Assembly (NCBI GenBank): GCA_023957215.1
Contig: JAMLHH010000004.1
Span: 62,001-126,000, forward strand
DNA length: 64,000 nt
Origin: Chitinophagales bacterium
Lineage (GTDB): Bacteria > Bacteroidota > Bacteroidia > Chitinophagales > JADIYW01
Direction: 5' to 3'
Part shown: positions 45,710 through 55,089 of the stretch, in pieces
How positions within the stretch are numbered: the first letter of the stretch is position 1
How the letters are laid out: every line of letters starts with the position of its first letter
The notes under the pieces: model-generated
Told to the model about the DNA's origin: nothing
Databases searched by the model: none
The model's input: only the letters and a program-made list of their open reading frames with translations
Translations under genes and position numbers: made by a program

Positions 45710-48700
45710 TTATTGCTTGACGACCTTGGCGATATGCTCTTTACCGGCGTTATTCGTCTTATCCTTGTACGATAAGATATAAGTACCGGCCGGATACTGC
45801 CCAAGATTCATCTTGATATTGTTAATACCCTGACCCAAGTCCACCTCTTGATTGCCCATGATTCTTCCGGAGATATCCAATATCAGGATATTTACGTGCT
45901 GATCAATAGGAGATCCGATGGTGGCTAATATTGGTCCGGCTGTCGGATTAGGTTGTACACTGATAAATCCATCCGTATAAGAACCCGTTTTAGTCAATTC
46001 TACCTGAATGATTCTAGAATAGTTTATGCTTGCATCGTAATCCACTTGTCTCAATCTGTAATAGTTGACACCTTGATAGGGTACACTGTCTATCAGATTG
46101 TAGAAATGTGGCAAGTCAGTAGAGCCGTTTCCTTTCACACGACCGATATCTTCCCAGTTTTTGGCATCTCTACTTCTTTCTACCACAAAGTAATCATTGT
46201 TATGCTCAGAGGCAGTCTCCCAATCCAAAAGTACATGATCACCTACAAGTGTACCCGTAAATTTCACCAATGTGACAGGTAAGACTGCCGTATCAGCGCT
46301 GACTCTGATAGAAATACCTCCACCTGAAAAACCGTCCCAAGCTACCTCAACAAAGTTTTTGTTTTGGAGAGACAAGCTACCATAAGGATAAGGTGACGGA
46401 CTCAAACTTGACAACAAGTAGGCAATGTATATGCCATCGTTGATATTTCTCGGGTTCACATCAGAGCCCAAACCTACTTTTCCACCATTACTCTTCGGAT
46501 CAAAATCTGTATTATCTGTCGTTTTAAAGACTTCACCCGGCCCCCTATGTAAATTAGGACAAGCACCTATATAAGCTGTCACCCATGCGTCGGCAGCTTG
46601 TTGAGTTGCATTATATTCTTCTGGTCGGTAGAAAAATCTGATTTTTACATAACCATTGAGACTACCTGTTAAGACATGCACATTCCAGTATCTCGGCATC
46701 ACAAAGTTAGCTTCGCAAGGTGGGTCTTCAGCATAGAAAACTTGTGCTGGCAAAGTAGGATTTGCAGTGACAGTAAGTACAACCTCTGCCGTAAAATTAG
46801 CACTATTTGCATTTCCGGGAATACCCTGACTATTGCTGGCCGGTTTTTTCTGAATAGCAAACAAGTATTTATTCGGCTCAGCAGTTGTAGCATACCATGT
46901 CCATCCTTGTGCATCAGTACATTGCTCTACGGCAACTGTCGTAGCATTGTCAGGTGCATATTCTATAGCTCCGTAGAAATTATCCATAGATATCGGAACA
47001 GCAATTGTAGTATCACAATCATACTTAGACTCGCCTCTTACATAGAAAGTAGTAGCTCCCGTAATACTGCGAGTGAAAGTATTGGTTTTTGTAGTTGCTA
47101 ATTTACTTCCACCATTAAGAGGATCATCATCATACAAAACCCAAGAGGCATCATTTCTCAACGTACCATTCACGGTAATTGTCACAGTGGCATTTCCATC
47201 TACTTGACATGCTAATGAGTTAGTACTCAAATCAGGTACATCACTTGGGGTGACAAATTCGATTCTCACTGTATCATACATGGAAGCAGTACATCTATTC
47301 TCTATTCGGGCATAATAGGTAGTAGATACCGTAGGTGCCGGAATGGTGACTTGTCTGGAGTTAAGAGTTGTATCTCTCTTGATGCCTTTATGGACAAGAG
47401 TAGCGCTTGTACTTAAAGTAAAACCCGGATTTTCGCTATAGATGGCAAAATAACCGTCATTCCCCAGATTAGATCCCGGCGCTATCGTCAATGTGATAGA
47501 ATCCGGCTCCTGCCCTGTACATATAAATTGATCTGATATATCAAAACCTTTGATTTCATCAAAAGGCGTGACCGTTATGACAGTCCTTCTCTGCCAATTT
47601 TGCTTACTTGACAAAGTACCGACACTGTTGTATTGTTCCGGATTTGCAGCCGCTCTAAAGGCAGCATCGTCAAAGCACCTGCCTATCGCATTGACATAAT
47701 AGGTGGTAGTGGTGTCTATCTGTACTTGGATACGTGAGGAAGTATGACCAATAATCGTATCTCTGACCGCCCCTATCGTGTCTATATGTTCTACGTAATA
47801 GATACCATCAGGATCATAAGGCGTAGTGGTAATCAGAGTAGTCATATTTTTACCGGGCTTACCATTGCTACAATCAGCATTCGACATTGGGTTGGTACAG
47901 TTATCAGAAGTACACGGGCTTTGAGGCCCCGTTCCCTTCGTCGCATTAAACGGACCTCCCTCCACACTGTACCATACAAAACTATCTGCAAATTTTACTG
48001 CGTCAGTTCCTATACTTGATGTCGGTAAATTAAGATATATCGATGATCCGGGACAGACTGTATCCGGCGCCATGATTGCGCAAGTCCCTCTAAATGTACC
48101 CCAAATTGCCGTATCCTGAACAATTGCTGATTTACATTGATTAGTTGTCAATCCTGTATTTCCATTACAGAAGCCCCATCCGGTTACATTAGGTAAAATT
48201 TCAGAATAGACGGTATTACTGGTATCCATACATATTGCATCGCTCGGACTTCTGGAAACCACTCTTTTGAAGAATACCTTACCCGGATTAGCAGTAGATA
48301 GATTAGCAGGTAAATCAAAAATCTGTTTAGTAGTTCCAAAGTGAGCCTCATTTGGAAATTTAATACCCGGATTCCAATCTTGCGCTGACTCGCCGTACCC
48401 TACCGGCTGGGTAGGGCTGTCCGAAGGGAAACTTTCGTCAACTTGTACCCATGCTCCTCCCTCTCCGGGACGCATATACCATTGATAATAATAATCATTA
48501 GGATCGTCACCCAAGCCATCAGCAGGAGACCCTTCTATCAATCCGATATTTGCATTTCCCGTATGTACGAACGAAGCCGCGCTATTAGCAAAAGGCGGTA
48601 ATCCGTCAGGACCACATTCGGCTTGAAGCGGACTCGGAAACTGGATGACATTATTGGTAATCTTTGATATCTCTACAATAAGAATATTTGAAGCGAGTTC

Positions 48701-51700
48701 GCCACAGGCTTTTTCGGCAGTCTGCGGAATCAACAATCTTCTAAATTCCAATACGATCGTACTGTCTATCGCAGGTGGTGTATAGTTTTCAGAAGTTGCT
48801 CCCGGAATATCATGGAAAGCGGTTTCTCCCTGTACTCTATATTGCCATTGGAAATTCCACGCTCCGAAATTAGTTCCACTCAATAGCTCCGTACTCATCT
48901 CTTGAATATCGTCACCTTTACATGTGGTAAATTTATATTTAAACACCGGCCCTGTCGGTCCTGCCGTATTAAATACCACTTTGTTTTTCACCTCAGGTAA
49001 GACACTGATGATATGATATATAGGCACTGACCATCCACAGCAATTGTCTTTCACTCTATATCTGACTTGGTATTTGATAATTGTACCTCCTGTATTTGCA
49101 GGTAATGTCACACCTGTCACCGTCTGTTGTCCTCTATATAATTGACTTGGGACAGGATCATCATAGATGCCGTTTACGTTTGTCCTTTGTATGACCCATT
49201 CATGGTCAATCGGATCGGCCATCCCCGGTGTACCATCAAGCGTAAAAGCTGTTCCCGAACAGATGGTATCAACAATAGAGACGGTCGGTAGAGGTCTGTC
49301 ATATCGAATATACATCTGGTTTTTGTATGCAGTTCCATTACCGGCAATATTTATAGCATAGACACCCGTGTTTTTAGCATAAATAAATTTGGGAGAATCG
49401 CCGGGACCTGTAGATGGTTTGCTTGCGGTTATATCAGGATATGTTGTTAAGAAAGTACTCCAATCCCCAAATTCTTTTCTCACGATAATTTTTGAATTGG
49501 TACATCCTGATCCATAGTCTGCATATACTATAGGATTGTTAGTGGATGACGCTGAGCTAGCTGGCGGATTAGGAAAGGTAGAGCCTGCCTGTACATATTC
49601 ATTTTGGTTTGAATTATTGACACCACCAACGGCCCCTGCACCGCCCACACCGCCGGTTCCGCCGTTTCCGCCATTTCCACCGCCATTTGTAACAATTTCA
49701 CCATTGTAGCCGTTCCTACCTAATCCACCGGGTGCGCCGGTAATACCGTTAGGAACAAGAACTGAAATATTAGTATTCTGATTGCGTTTTCCATTGGAGT
49801 TGCCACTCACCCAGATTCCGAATGCGCCACCGCTACCGTAGCCGCCCTTGCCTCCGACACCACCGACAGCACCTCTACCGCCGTTCGCTCCTGTATTGCT
49901 AGCAGCACCACTACCGCCGCCGCCGCCATCTTGACCATCACCACTTCTCCCTTTTGGTATAAAATAGTGCATATTGACCAATTCGGGAATTGTACGAGAT
50001 TGGGAGGCGATACCACTCGCTCCGTTCACACCCTCAATACCGTTTTTACCCGGAGCACCCGTAAATCTACCGCCACATCCGGATGCAGTAGGATTTAAGC
50101 TGCAATCTACCCCATTCGTATAGTTGTCCACTCCGTTAGCATTAGGAACAGTCGTGCTAAATCCACCTTCTCTACCATTTCTATTCAGCCCTATACAAGG
50201 AGGGACAGGCTCCGATCTATTTCCATATTCAGCGCCTAAAGGCAAGACGGCAGTAGGGCATCGTTCTACCGTAGTCCGACCTGAAGATCCCCTTCCTGCC
50301 TGACCGGCCTCTGCTTTTACATTAAATAGTTCCCATCCCGTCGAATTATCAACATGAATGGCATAATTACTGACACCTCTTTCGGCAGGTGCAGCCCCCA
50401 TAAAATCATCCCTATCCGGGGCATTATTTGTCTTGATCTCAATATCTTGTAATATCCAATTATTACCTTGGGATCTAAATCCTATTCTGTGAACGATAGA
50501 GTCATTAATGATTTCTATAATGTCAGAGGTAATTTTACTTTTCGCATCAGATTTCTTAGTCCAAACCAAATCTCCGTCAACATTGGTTTCTTCTACATAA
50601 CCTCCTTCAAAAACCAGATCATCAGTCAAAGGAATGGCCACAGAACCATCCACAGTATAATCTCCTGCCAATAATTTTACATGAGTAATGCCCGGACCGA
50701 TAGCACCTATGGCATCTTTTAAAGTAAACGGATTGGTAATAGAACCTACTCCGCCGGAACCGGCTGTATTAGAAACATAAATCACTCCTGTCGTGCCTGA
50801 GCAACCCGGGTCTTCGGTTATAAAGTAACAAACATCTGTCTGGTTTGTCAAGCTGGGACAAACATCTGTAACAATGGTCGTCATAGAGACGGATACGACT
50901 TCTCCAACTCCGGTAGGCATACTGACAGTGGTCTCCCAAGGGCTTGACACCGGTATTTTAGGAGAGATTGTCGCATTGGTGGCATCCCATTCATATCTGA
51001 CCCCGCTGATAGAAGTAGAACCCGGTTTAGGAGGTAAAGTCGGTCTGAATCTCATATTGGCACCCGCTCTGACAGGGGTCGGATTTGCTGCCGTACCACA
51101 TTGTGCAGGCGGATCCATCGGTACTTCCAAGTCTTCTAAGACCGAAACTTTGACACAGCTACTGTAAGCCACTGCAAACTTATCCCCGTTTGGTGTTTTA
51201 CTACCGATACCATTTCTATTAAAAACCTTTAATCTATAATATCTTGAACCCGTGAAATTCGCTTGTGCGGTATAAGAATCACACACTTCATTAGGAATAT
51301 CCTTCCAGCCCGGGTCATTGACAGCAGGACAAGCACTAACAGCGCCATCCACGTCTATATATTGCCATTGTTTAAAAGTAGCATTGGCAAAACTTGATGG
51401 GAGTACTTCCATAAAATGCGACTCTCCCGGACACAATATCACATCATCATCTCCCTCTATATTACCTACTATAGGATTAGGGATTGTCCACTTGTATTTT
51501 AGTCTGACAATATGATCCTGATACTTACCACCAAAGGCCGGAACATATACAAAATTATCGGTATTGGGCGGACTGTTTCTCCAATTGACAGTACCGGTTA
51601 TTTCACCGGAGTTATTACCATTATCGTTTGCAGATGTTAATATCCAATGATCTGAAGCCGGAGGCCATAGACATTCATGTATTAAAGGAATCCACACATC

Positions 51701-53365
51701 ACAGCAATCATCATTCGGATTTAATCCGGTTATATAACATTGTTTACAAGTTGATAAAGGCGCATTTGCTCCACCACTATTATAACAGTCGCTTTCCCAT
51801 GATTGAAACTTATACTGGAAAGTGTTTGGATTGACAGCGATATCAGTAGCTTCTAATGGATTAGCCCCCGGACGATTTAAAAGGGTTTGATTCGTTTTAA
51901 ACCAAACCGGATACTCTGTGCTATTCTTAATTGTAGCTCCGTAAGCAGGTTCTCCTGTAAGTCCGGGAATCCATGCCTTGGCTCTAATATACCGTTCACT
52001 TGAGCCAAACATGGATTCAGGAACAGTTCCTAATAACTCTATTGTACCACATGGGTCTAATGAGATGACCTGTCCGATTGATTTTAAAGCATCTAAAAGA
52101 AAGCCCCCTTTATCTTTCCCGTCATGGGCTGCTGATGTAAAATAACCATCTAAAGTAACATTTAAAGTAATTTTCCCACCATCATCATAAGTATCTGCAC
52201 AAAGCTTCGCCTGATTTTTTACCGTAGCAGAACCCGGCTCAGGATATCCGGCATCTTTGCCTATCCAATTCCATTGATGAGCAAAAACCAACATATAACC
52301 TTCATTTGCTTTATCAGGTTTTTTTGCATAGTATTTGTCGGTCACAAAATATCCTACCTCTCCCGGAGGAGTACTCCTAAATAGTGCGGGATCTAAATCC
52401 CAGTTGGTTTTACTTGAAAAAGCATCATCCATGTCATTGATAACTGCACCGGCTAACACAAGTAAATAATCCACCCAGTCTCCTTGACTTATCAAATTCA
52501 TAGGATTGATATCTACCTTCGTAAAACCTATGTCCAAGGTCATACAGTTACCGAGTACCAAACCCCACGTTGCAGCATCAATTTTGATGGAATCAAGTAT
52601 GAGTGCATACATTAAGAAATCATAGGGTGCTAATATTCCTTTATCACCTTCATAGTATTGCGGCAGACCGAAAGTCTTGGTACAGCCTATATTGAACAAT
52701 GCCAAACCGCCGGCTTCAGGACTATACATATCGGCATCTGATTCAAACATTTCGTCCACCTTCCACTGATATCTATCTGGAGCCTGATCGGCATTAAAGT
52801 TTTTATCCAAAAGCAAGTAGCCGTTATTGCTACCGTCTATCCCTACTTTATTGAAATAACTTGTGGAAGAATTAAAATTCCCTTCAGATTCTGTTATAAA
52901 ATTAATAGGAAGATGTAACCCTCCTATGTTTTGGAAAGCAGATGCTCTAAACGGATAAAAGGGATTGAGCATTTTCATCTCACTGATATTCGAGATTTTA
53001 TAAAATCGAAATAAGTTCTTGGTTTTCAACCTAAATCTCATATCCTGTGGAAACAGATTAATAAGATTCTGTGCCGGAAAATCCGGCTTAAACCATCCCG
53101 TCCCATTAGATGCCCTCACATCTATTTTGTTATAAACAAATTTAGTAGGGCCGTTGACAAAATTTTCCTCACAATTTGCATCTGTATATACTGAATGCAA
53201 CCATACCTTTAAATGAATACTCCCATCGTTATAGGTTACATTTTGCGCCGAAGCAATTTTATTCGAGAAAACAAATAGTAAAGCAAGTGAAAAGCTCAAA
53301 AATCCGAGTCTCTTTGCTTTCAATTGATTGGATATTTGTTTTGCTATATGTAGAAATGTGTTCAT
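45710..53365 (-). CDS. Giant type IX-secreted surface protein (2551 aa)
   Basis: The ATG at 53365 (MNTFLHIAKQ) precedes a long signal peptide (LGFLSFSLALLFVFSNKIAS, cleaved near ASAQNV). The first ~600 residues are unassigned and Cys-containing. Near residue 895, IYVSNTAGSGGVGSITNPFT starts a beta-helix-like domain; residues about 1110-1270 are a Gly/Asn-rich stretch (DGQDGGGGGSGAASNTGANG). Then come many Ig/PKD-like segments with paired Cys (TICSGTAFTLDG, VCPGSSIYLNLP, FICTGQEPDSITL). A domain like those seen before sorting signals (LDWETASEHNNDYFVVERS) leads to the type A sorting domain (ISVQPNPTAGPILATIG, YPAGTYILSYKD, ending KVVKQ). It is probably a surface adhesin. The translation starts well after 53440. 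Confidence 0.9.
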   Translation of the reverse strand: MNTFLHIAKQISNQLKAKRLGFLSFSLALLFVFSNKIASAQNVTYNDGSIHLKVWLHSVYTDANCEENFVNGPTKFVYNKIDVRASNGTGWFKPDFPAQNLINLFPQDMRFRLKTKNLFRFYKISNISEMKMLNPFYPFRASAFQNIGGLHLPINFITESEGNFNSSTSYFNKVGIDGSNNGYLLLDKNFNADQAPDRYQWKVDEMFESDADMYSPEAGGLALFNIGCTKTFGLPQYYEGDKGILAPYDFLMYALILDSIKIDAATWGLVLGNCMTLDIGFTKVDINPMNLISQGDWVDYLLVLAGAVINDMDDAFSSKTNWDLDPALFRSTPPGEVGYFVTDKYYAKKPDKANEGYMLVFAHQWNWIGKDAGYPEPGSATVKNQAKLCADTYDDGGKITLNVTLDGYFTSAAHDGKDKGGFLLDALKSIGQVISLDPCGTIELLGTVPESMFGSSERYIRAKAWIPGLTGEPAYGATIKNSTEYPVWFKTNQTLLNRPGANPLEATDIAVNPNTFQYKFQSWESDCYNSGGANAPLSTCKQCYITGLNPNDDCCDVWIPLIHECLWPPASDHWILTSANDNGNNSGEITGTVNWRNSPPNTDNFVYVPAFGGKYQDHIVRLKYKWTIPNPIVGNIEGDDDVILCPGESHFMEVLPSSFANATFKQWQYIDVDGAVSACPAVNDPGWKDIPNEVCDSYTAQANFTGSRYYRLKVFNRNGIGSKTPNGDKFAVAYSSCVKVSVLEDLEVPMDPPAQCGTAANPTPVRAGANMRFRPTLPPKPGSTSISGVRYEWDATNATISPKIPVSSPWETTVSMPTGVGEVVSVSMTTIVTDVCPSLTNQTDVCYFITEDPGCSGTTGVIYVSNTAGSGGVGSITNPFTLKDAIGAIGPGITHVKLLAGDYTVDGSVAIPLTDDLVFEGGYVEETNVDGDLVWTKKSDAKSKITSDIIEIINDSIVHRIGFRSQGNNWILQDIEIKTNNAPDRDDFMGAAPAERGVSNYAIHVDNSTGWELFNVKAEAGQAGRGSSGRTTVERCPTAVLPLGAEYGNRSEPVPPCIGLNRNGREGGFSTTVPNANGVDNYTNGVDCSLNPTASGCGGRFTGAPGKNGIEGVNGASGIASQSRTIPELVNMHYFIPKGRSGDGQDGGGGGSGAASNTGANGGRGAVGGVGGKGGYGSGGAFGIWVSGNSNGKRNQNTNISVLVPNGITGAPGGLGRNGYNGEIVTNGGGNGGNGGTGGVGGAGAVGGVNNSNQNEYVQAGSTFPNPPASSASSTNNPIVYADYGSGCTNSKIIVRKEFGDWSTFLTTYPDITASKPSTGPGDSPKFIYAKNTGVYAINIAGNGTAYKNQMYIRYDRPLPTVSIVDTICSGTAFTLDGTPGMADPIDHEWVIQRTNVNGIYDDPVPSQLYRGQQTVTGVTLPANTGGTIIKYQVRYRVKDNCCGWSVPIYHIISVLPEVKNKVVFNTAGPTGPVFKYKFTTCKGDDIQEMSTELLSGTNFGAWNFQWQYRVQGETAFHDIPGATSENYTPPAIDSTIVLEFRRLLIPQTAEKACGELASNILIVEISKITNNVIQFPSPLQAECGPDGLPPFANSAASFVHTGNANIGLIEGSPADGLGDDPNDYYYQWYMRPGEGGAWVQVDESFPSDSPTQPVGYGESAQDWNPGIKFPNEAHFGTTKQIFDLPANLSTANPGKVFFKRVVSRSPSDAICMDTSNTVYSEILPNVTGWGFCNGNTGLTTNQCKSAIVQDTAIWGTFRGTCAIMAPDTVCPGSSIYLNLPTSSIGTDAVKFADSFVWYSVEGGPFNATKGTGPQSPCTSDNCTNPMSNADCSNGKPGKNMTTLITTTPYDPDGIYYVEHIDTIGAVRDTIIGHTSSRIQVQIDTTTTYYVNAIGRCFDDAAFRAAANPEQYNSVGTLSSKQNWQRRTVITVTPFDEIKGFDISDQFICTGQEPDSITLTIAPGSNLGNDGYFAIYSENPGFTLSTSATLVHKGIKRDTTLNSRQVTIPAPTVSTTYYARIENRCTASMYDTVRIEFVTPSDVPDLSTNSLACQVDGNATVTITVNGTLRNDASWVLYDDDPLNGGSKLATTKTNTFTRSITGATTFYVRGESKYDCDTTIAVPISMDNFYGAIEYAPDNATTVAVEQCTDAQGWTWYATTAEPNKYLFAIQKKPASNSQGIPGNANSANFTAEVVLTVTANPTLPAQVFYAEDPPCEANFVMPRYWNVHVLTGSLNGYVKIRFFYRPEEYNATQQAADAWVTAYIGACPNLHRGPGEVFKTTDNTDFDPKSNGGKVGLGSDVNPRNINDGIYIAYLLSSLSPSPYPYGSLSLQNKNFVEVAWDGFSGGGISIRVSADTAVLPVTLVKFTGTLVGDHVLLDWETASEHNNDYFVVERSRDAKNWEDIGRVKGNGSTDLPHFYNLIDSVPYQGVNYYRLRQVDYDASINYSRIIQVELTKTGSYTDGFISVQPNPTAGPILATIGSPIDQHVNILILDISGRIMGNQEVDLGQGINNIKMNLGQYPAGTYILSYKDKTNNAGKEHIAKVVKQ

Positions 53366-53544
53366 ACTCAGCTCTTTTTTGTTATTAATTTCGTTCACAA
53401 TTAGGTTATGTAAAGATATACTTAACACTAAGTTAATCAATTAAGCAAATATAAACAAGTTATTATAAATGTGTGCGTAATATTTTGTTAATTTTGTTTT
53501 GACGATAGACGATGGTTCGACAAGCTCACCAACCTAAGACGATG

Positions 53545-53640
53545 GACGATAGACCGCAGACCACAAAGAAAACCTGTGCTTTAAAATGTCTTGGTTCTTG
53601 GTTCTTGGTTCTTGGCTCTTGGTTCTTGGCTCTTGGCTCT
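53545..53640 (+). repeat. Interspersed repeat copy A: 56-bp core plus TTCTTGG heptamers
   Basis: The core 53545-53600 (starts GACGATAGACCGCAGACCAC, includes TTTAAAATGTCTTGG) matches 54362-54417 with three mismatches in 56. It runs into about seven degenerate heptamers TTCTTGG/CTCTTGG to 53640. Just upstream, GGTTCGACAAGCTCACCAAC (53514-53533) is another phrase-type repeat. Downstream, 53672-53716 is a degenerate AATTTGCT/AATTTACT array leading into the next gene. No gene is seen from 53366 to 53718. Confidence 0.9.
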
Positions 53641-53718
53641 ATGAATAGACGACTGCATACTTAACTATCAAACAATTTGCTAATTTGCTAATTAACCAAT
53701 TTACTAATTAACTAAACA

Positions 53719-54054
53719 GTGCTGGAAGAATTAAAAAAGATGTTATCGACTACTGTTCATACAGAACAGGATGCCTTACTTGTTATCAATACAGAAGAAG
53801 AGCTATTACAGTGGTTGACAACACAAGTGGAAGAGATGGTGTCACACGATTTTGATGGATTGATACAACTTTTATATCGGATAGATGTTGATGAAAGAAA
53901 GTTAAAAGCCTTAATAGCCGAAAACAATGCTTTTGAGTCCAACCGTGTTATCGCTAAAATGATATTGGAGAGACAAAAACAAAAAGTCTTTTGGCGCAAC
54001 AAATTTAAAAGCAACCAAAATGAAGACGATGACGAAGGTGCAGCAATATGGTAA
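53719..54054 (+). CDS. Hypothetical acidic helical protein (111 aa)
   Basis: It starts at GTG 53719 (LEELKKMLSTT) or the in-frame ATG at 53740. The sequence is mostly amphipathic helix with a high content of Glu and Leu (LLVINTEEELLQWLTTQVEE; DERKLKALIAENNAFESNRV), a basic patch (MILERQKQKVFWRNKFKSNQ) and an acidic tail (NEDDDEGAAIW). No known family is recognised. The following small gene overlaps its last 35 bases, so the two form a coupled pair. The pair is bracketed by two copies of the 56-bp repeat. Confidence 0.6.
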   Translation: MLEELKKMLSTTVHTEQDALLVINTEEELLQWLTTQVEEMVSHDFDGLIQLLYRIDVDERKLKALIAENNAFESNRVIAKMILERQKQKVFWRNKFKSNQNEDDDEGAAIW

Positions 54055-54238
54055 TCTAAAGTTTTCGAAAAAAGAGAAAGCTTTGAAAAAGTCAGTCGAT
54101 ACACTTTCGACTACCCAAGAGAATAAAGATATAAGTGATGAAAATCTTGAATTGGCTTTTCAGTCTTCCTTGAATTTGGAATTAGAAGAATTACTTGAAA
54201 AAAATACCAAGAGATTTTTCGGTGGATGTGGAGGGTGA
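54020..54238 (+). CDS. Small protein ending in GGCGG, possible peptide precursor (72 aa)
   Basis: MKTMTKVQQYGNLKFSKKEK begins a basic N-terminus; the middle is acidic and helical (ISDENLELAFQSSLNLELEE); the end is LLEKNTKRFFGGCGG with a single Cys flanked by glycines. A leader-like acidic helix, then a dibasic KR and a short Gly/Cys tail recall ribosomal peptide precursors, but no modifying enzyme or transporter gene is adjacent. It overlaps the 111-aa gene by 35 bases. It could instead be a conserved small cytosolic protein. The function is unknown. Confidence 0.5.
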   Translation: MKTMTKVQQYGNLKFSKKEKALKKSVDTLSTTQENKDISDENLELAFQSSLNLELEELLEKNTKRFFGGCGG

Positions 54239-54248
54239 ATTGTTTTAA

Positions 54249-54486
54249 TGTGAGAATGTGAGAATGTGAGAATGAGTAAATGAGTAAATGAGTAAATGGA
54301 CGATAGACAATAGACCATAGACCATAGACAATAGACAATAGACGATAGACGATAGACGATAGACGATAGACCGCAGACCACAAAGAAAACTTGTACTTTA
54401 AAATGTCTTGGCTCTTGATTCTTGGCTCTTGATTCTTGATTCTTGATTCTTGATTCTTGATTCTTGATTCTTGGCTCTTGGCTCTC
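54249..54486 (+). repeat. Composite tandem arrays and interspersed repeat copy B
   Basis: Four blocks run in series. 54249-54298: 8-mers of the type TGAGAATG changing to GAGTAAAT. 54299-54376: heptamers ATAGACA/ATAGACC/ATAGACG. 54362-54417: the 56-bp core shared with copy A. 54404-54486: about eleven heptamers TTGATTC/TTGGCTC. The whole gap between the GGCGG-tailed gene and the cytochrome gene is made of these; no gene is supported. Confidence 0.9.
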
Positions 54487-54552
54487 AATAAATCTCGTCA
54501 CAAAATTGTAAGCTTTGTTGTTTATTTTTATATTAGCAAAAAATATTTTATT

Positions 54553-54969
54553 ATGAATAAGATTATCATTTTTATAGGAATTGTTGCATTAGTAGCATCG
54601 TGTGCCGCTTTATCAAGCGCCCAAAAACAAGATAGTGAAGACACTTTTCACGCTCAAAACTTAAAAGTTTTACCTGCCGATATCAGTAAAGATGAGTTAG
54701 ACGTCCTGATGAAATCTTTCAGCAAATCCTTGGGTGTAAAATGCAGTCATTGTCACGCCCCGAAAGAAAGTGGAGAAGGTTTGGATTTTGCAAGTGACAG
54801 CAAAGTAGAAAAGTTGATAGCAAGAGGAATGATAAAAATGACAAAAGATATCAACGAAAATTATTTTAGCAAGTATCCTAAGGACGGTATGATTACCCAA
54901 ATCAATTGTATGACTTGCCACAATGGTCAGGTACAACCCGTAGCAACTCAAGTCAAGTCTGAGGATTGA
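54553..54969 (+). CDS. Diheme c-type cytochrome lipoprotein
   Basis: 138 residues from the ATG at 54553. Signal IIIFIGIVALVASCAALSS has a lipobox Cys, so the mature protein is probably lipid-anchored in the periplasm. Two heme motifs: CSHCH (in VKCSHCHAPKESGEG) and CMTCH (in INCMTCHNGQVQPV). It resembles small Bacteroidota c-type cytochromes annotated as photosynthetic reaction-centre cytochrome subunit-like, used here in respiratory electron transfer. An earlier in-frame ATG at 54457 lies within the repeat array and is rejected. Confidence 0.88.
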   Translation: MNKIIIFIGIVALVASCAALSSAQKQDSEDTFHAQNLKVLPADISKDELDVLMKSFSKSLGVKCSHCHAPKESGEGLDFASDSKVEKLIARGMIKMTKDINENYFSKYPKDGMITQINCMTCHNGQVQPVATQVKSED

Positions 54970-55089
54970 GGGTTGAGGGTAAAGACACTCCGGATATTGG
55001 CAGTGGATTTCCTGATTCCAAAATAAGTGTTATACCGGGATTTTCATTTGTGAATTTCACATGTTATCCCTACGCTTTATGGTCAAACT

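Noticed and set aside
54249-54486. Possible CRISPR array
   Set aside because: Units are 7-8 bases, directly adjacent and degenerate; there are no constant-length repeats with unique spacers and no cas genes in the window.
54111-54501. Two overlapping minus-strand ORFs with repeating ESRIKNQ and RLSSIVY peptides
   Set aside because: They are translations of the heptamer arrays; a 7-base unit read in triplets gives a 7-residue peptide repeat in any frame lacking stops. No signal or known domain.
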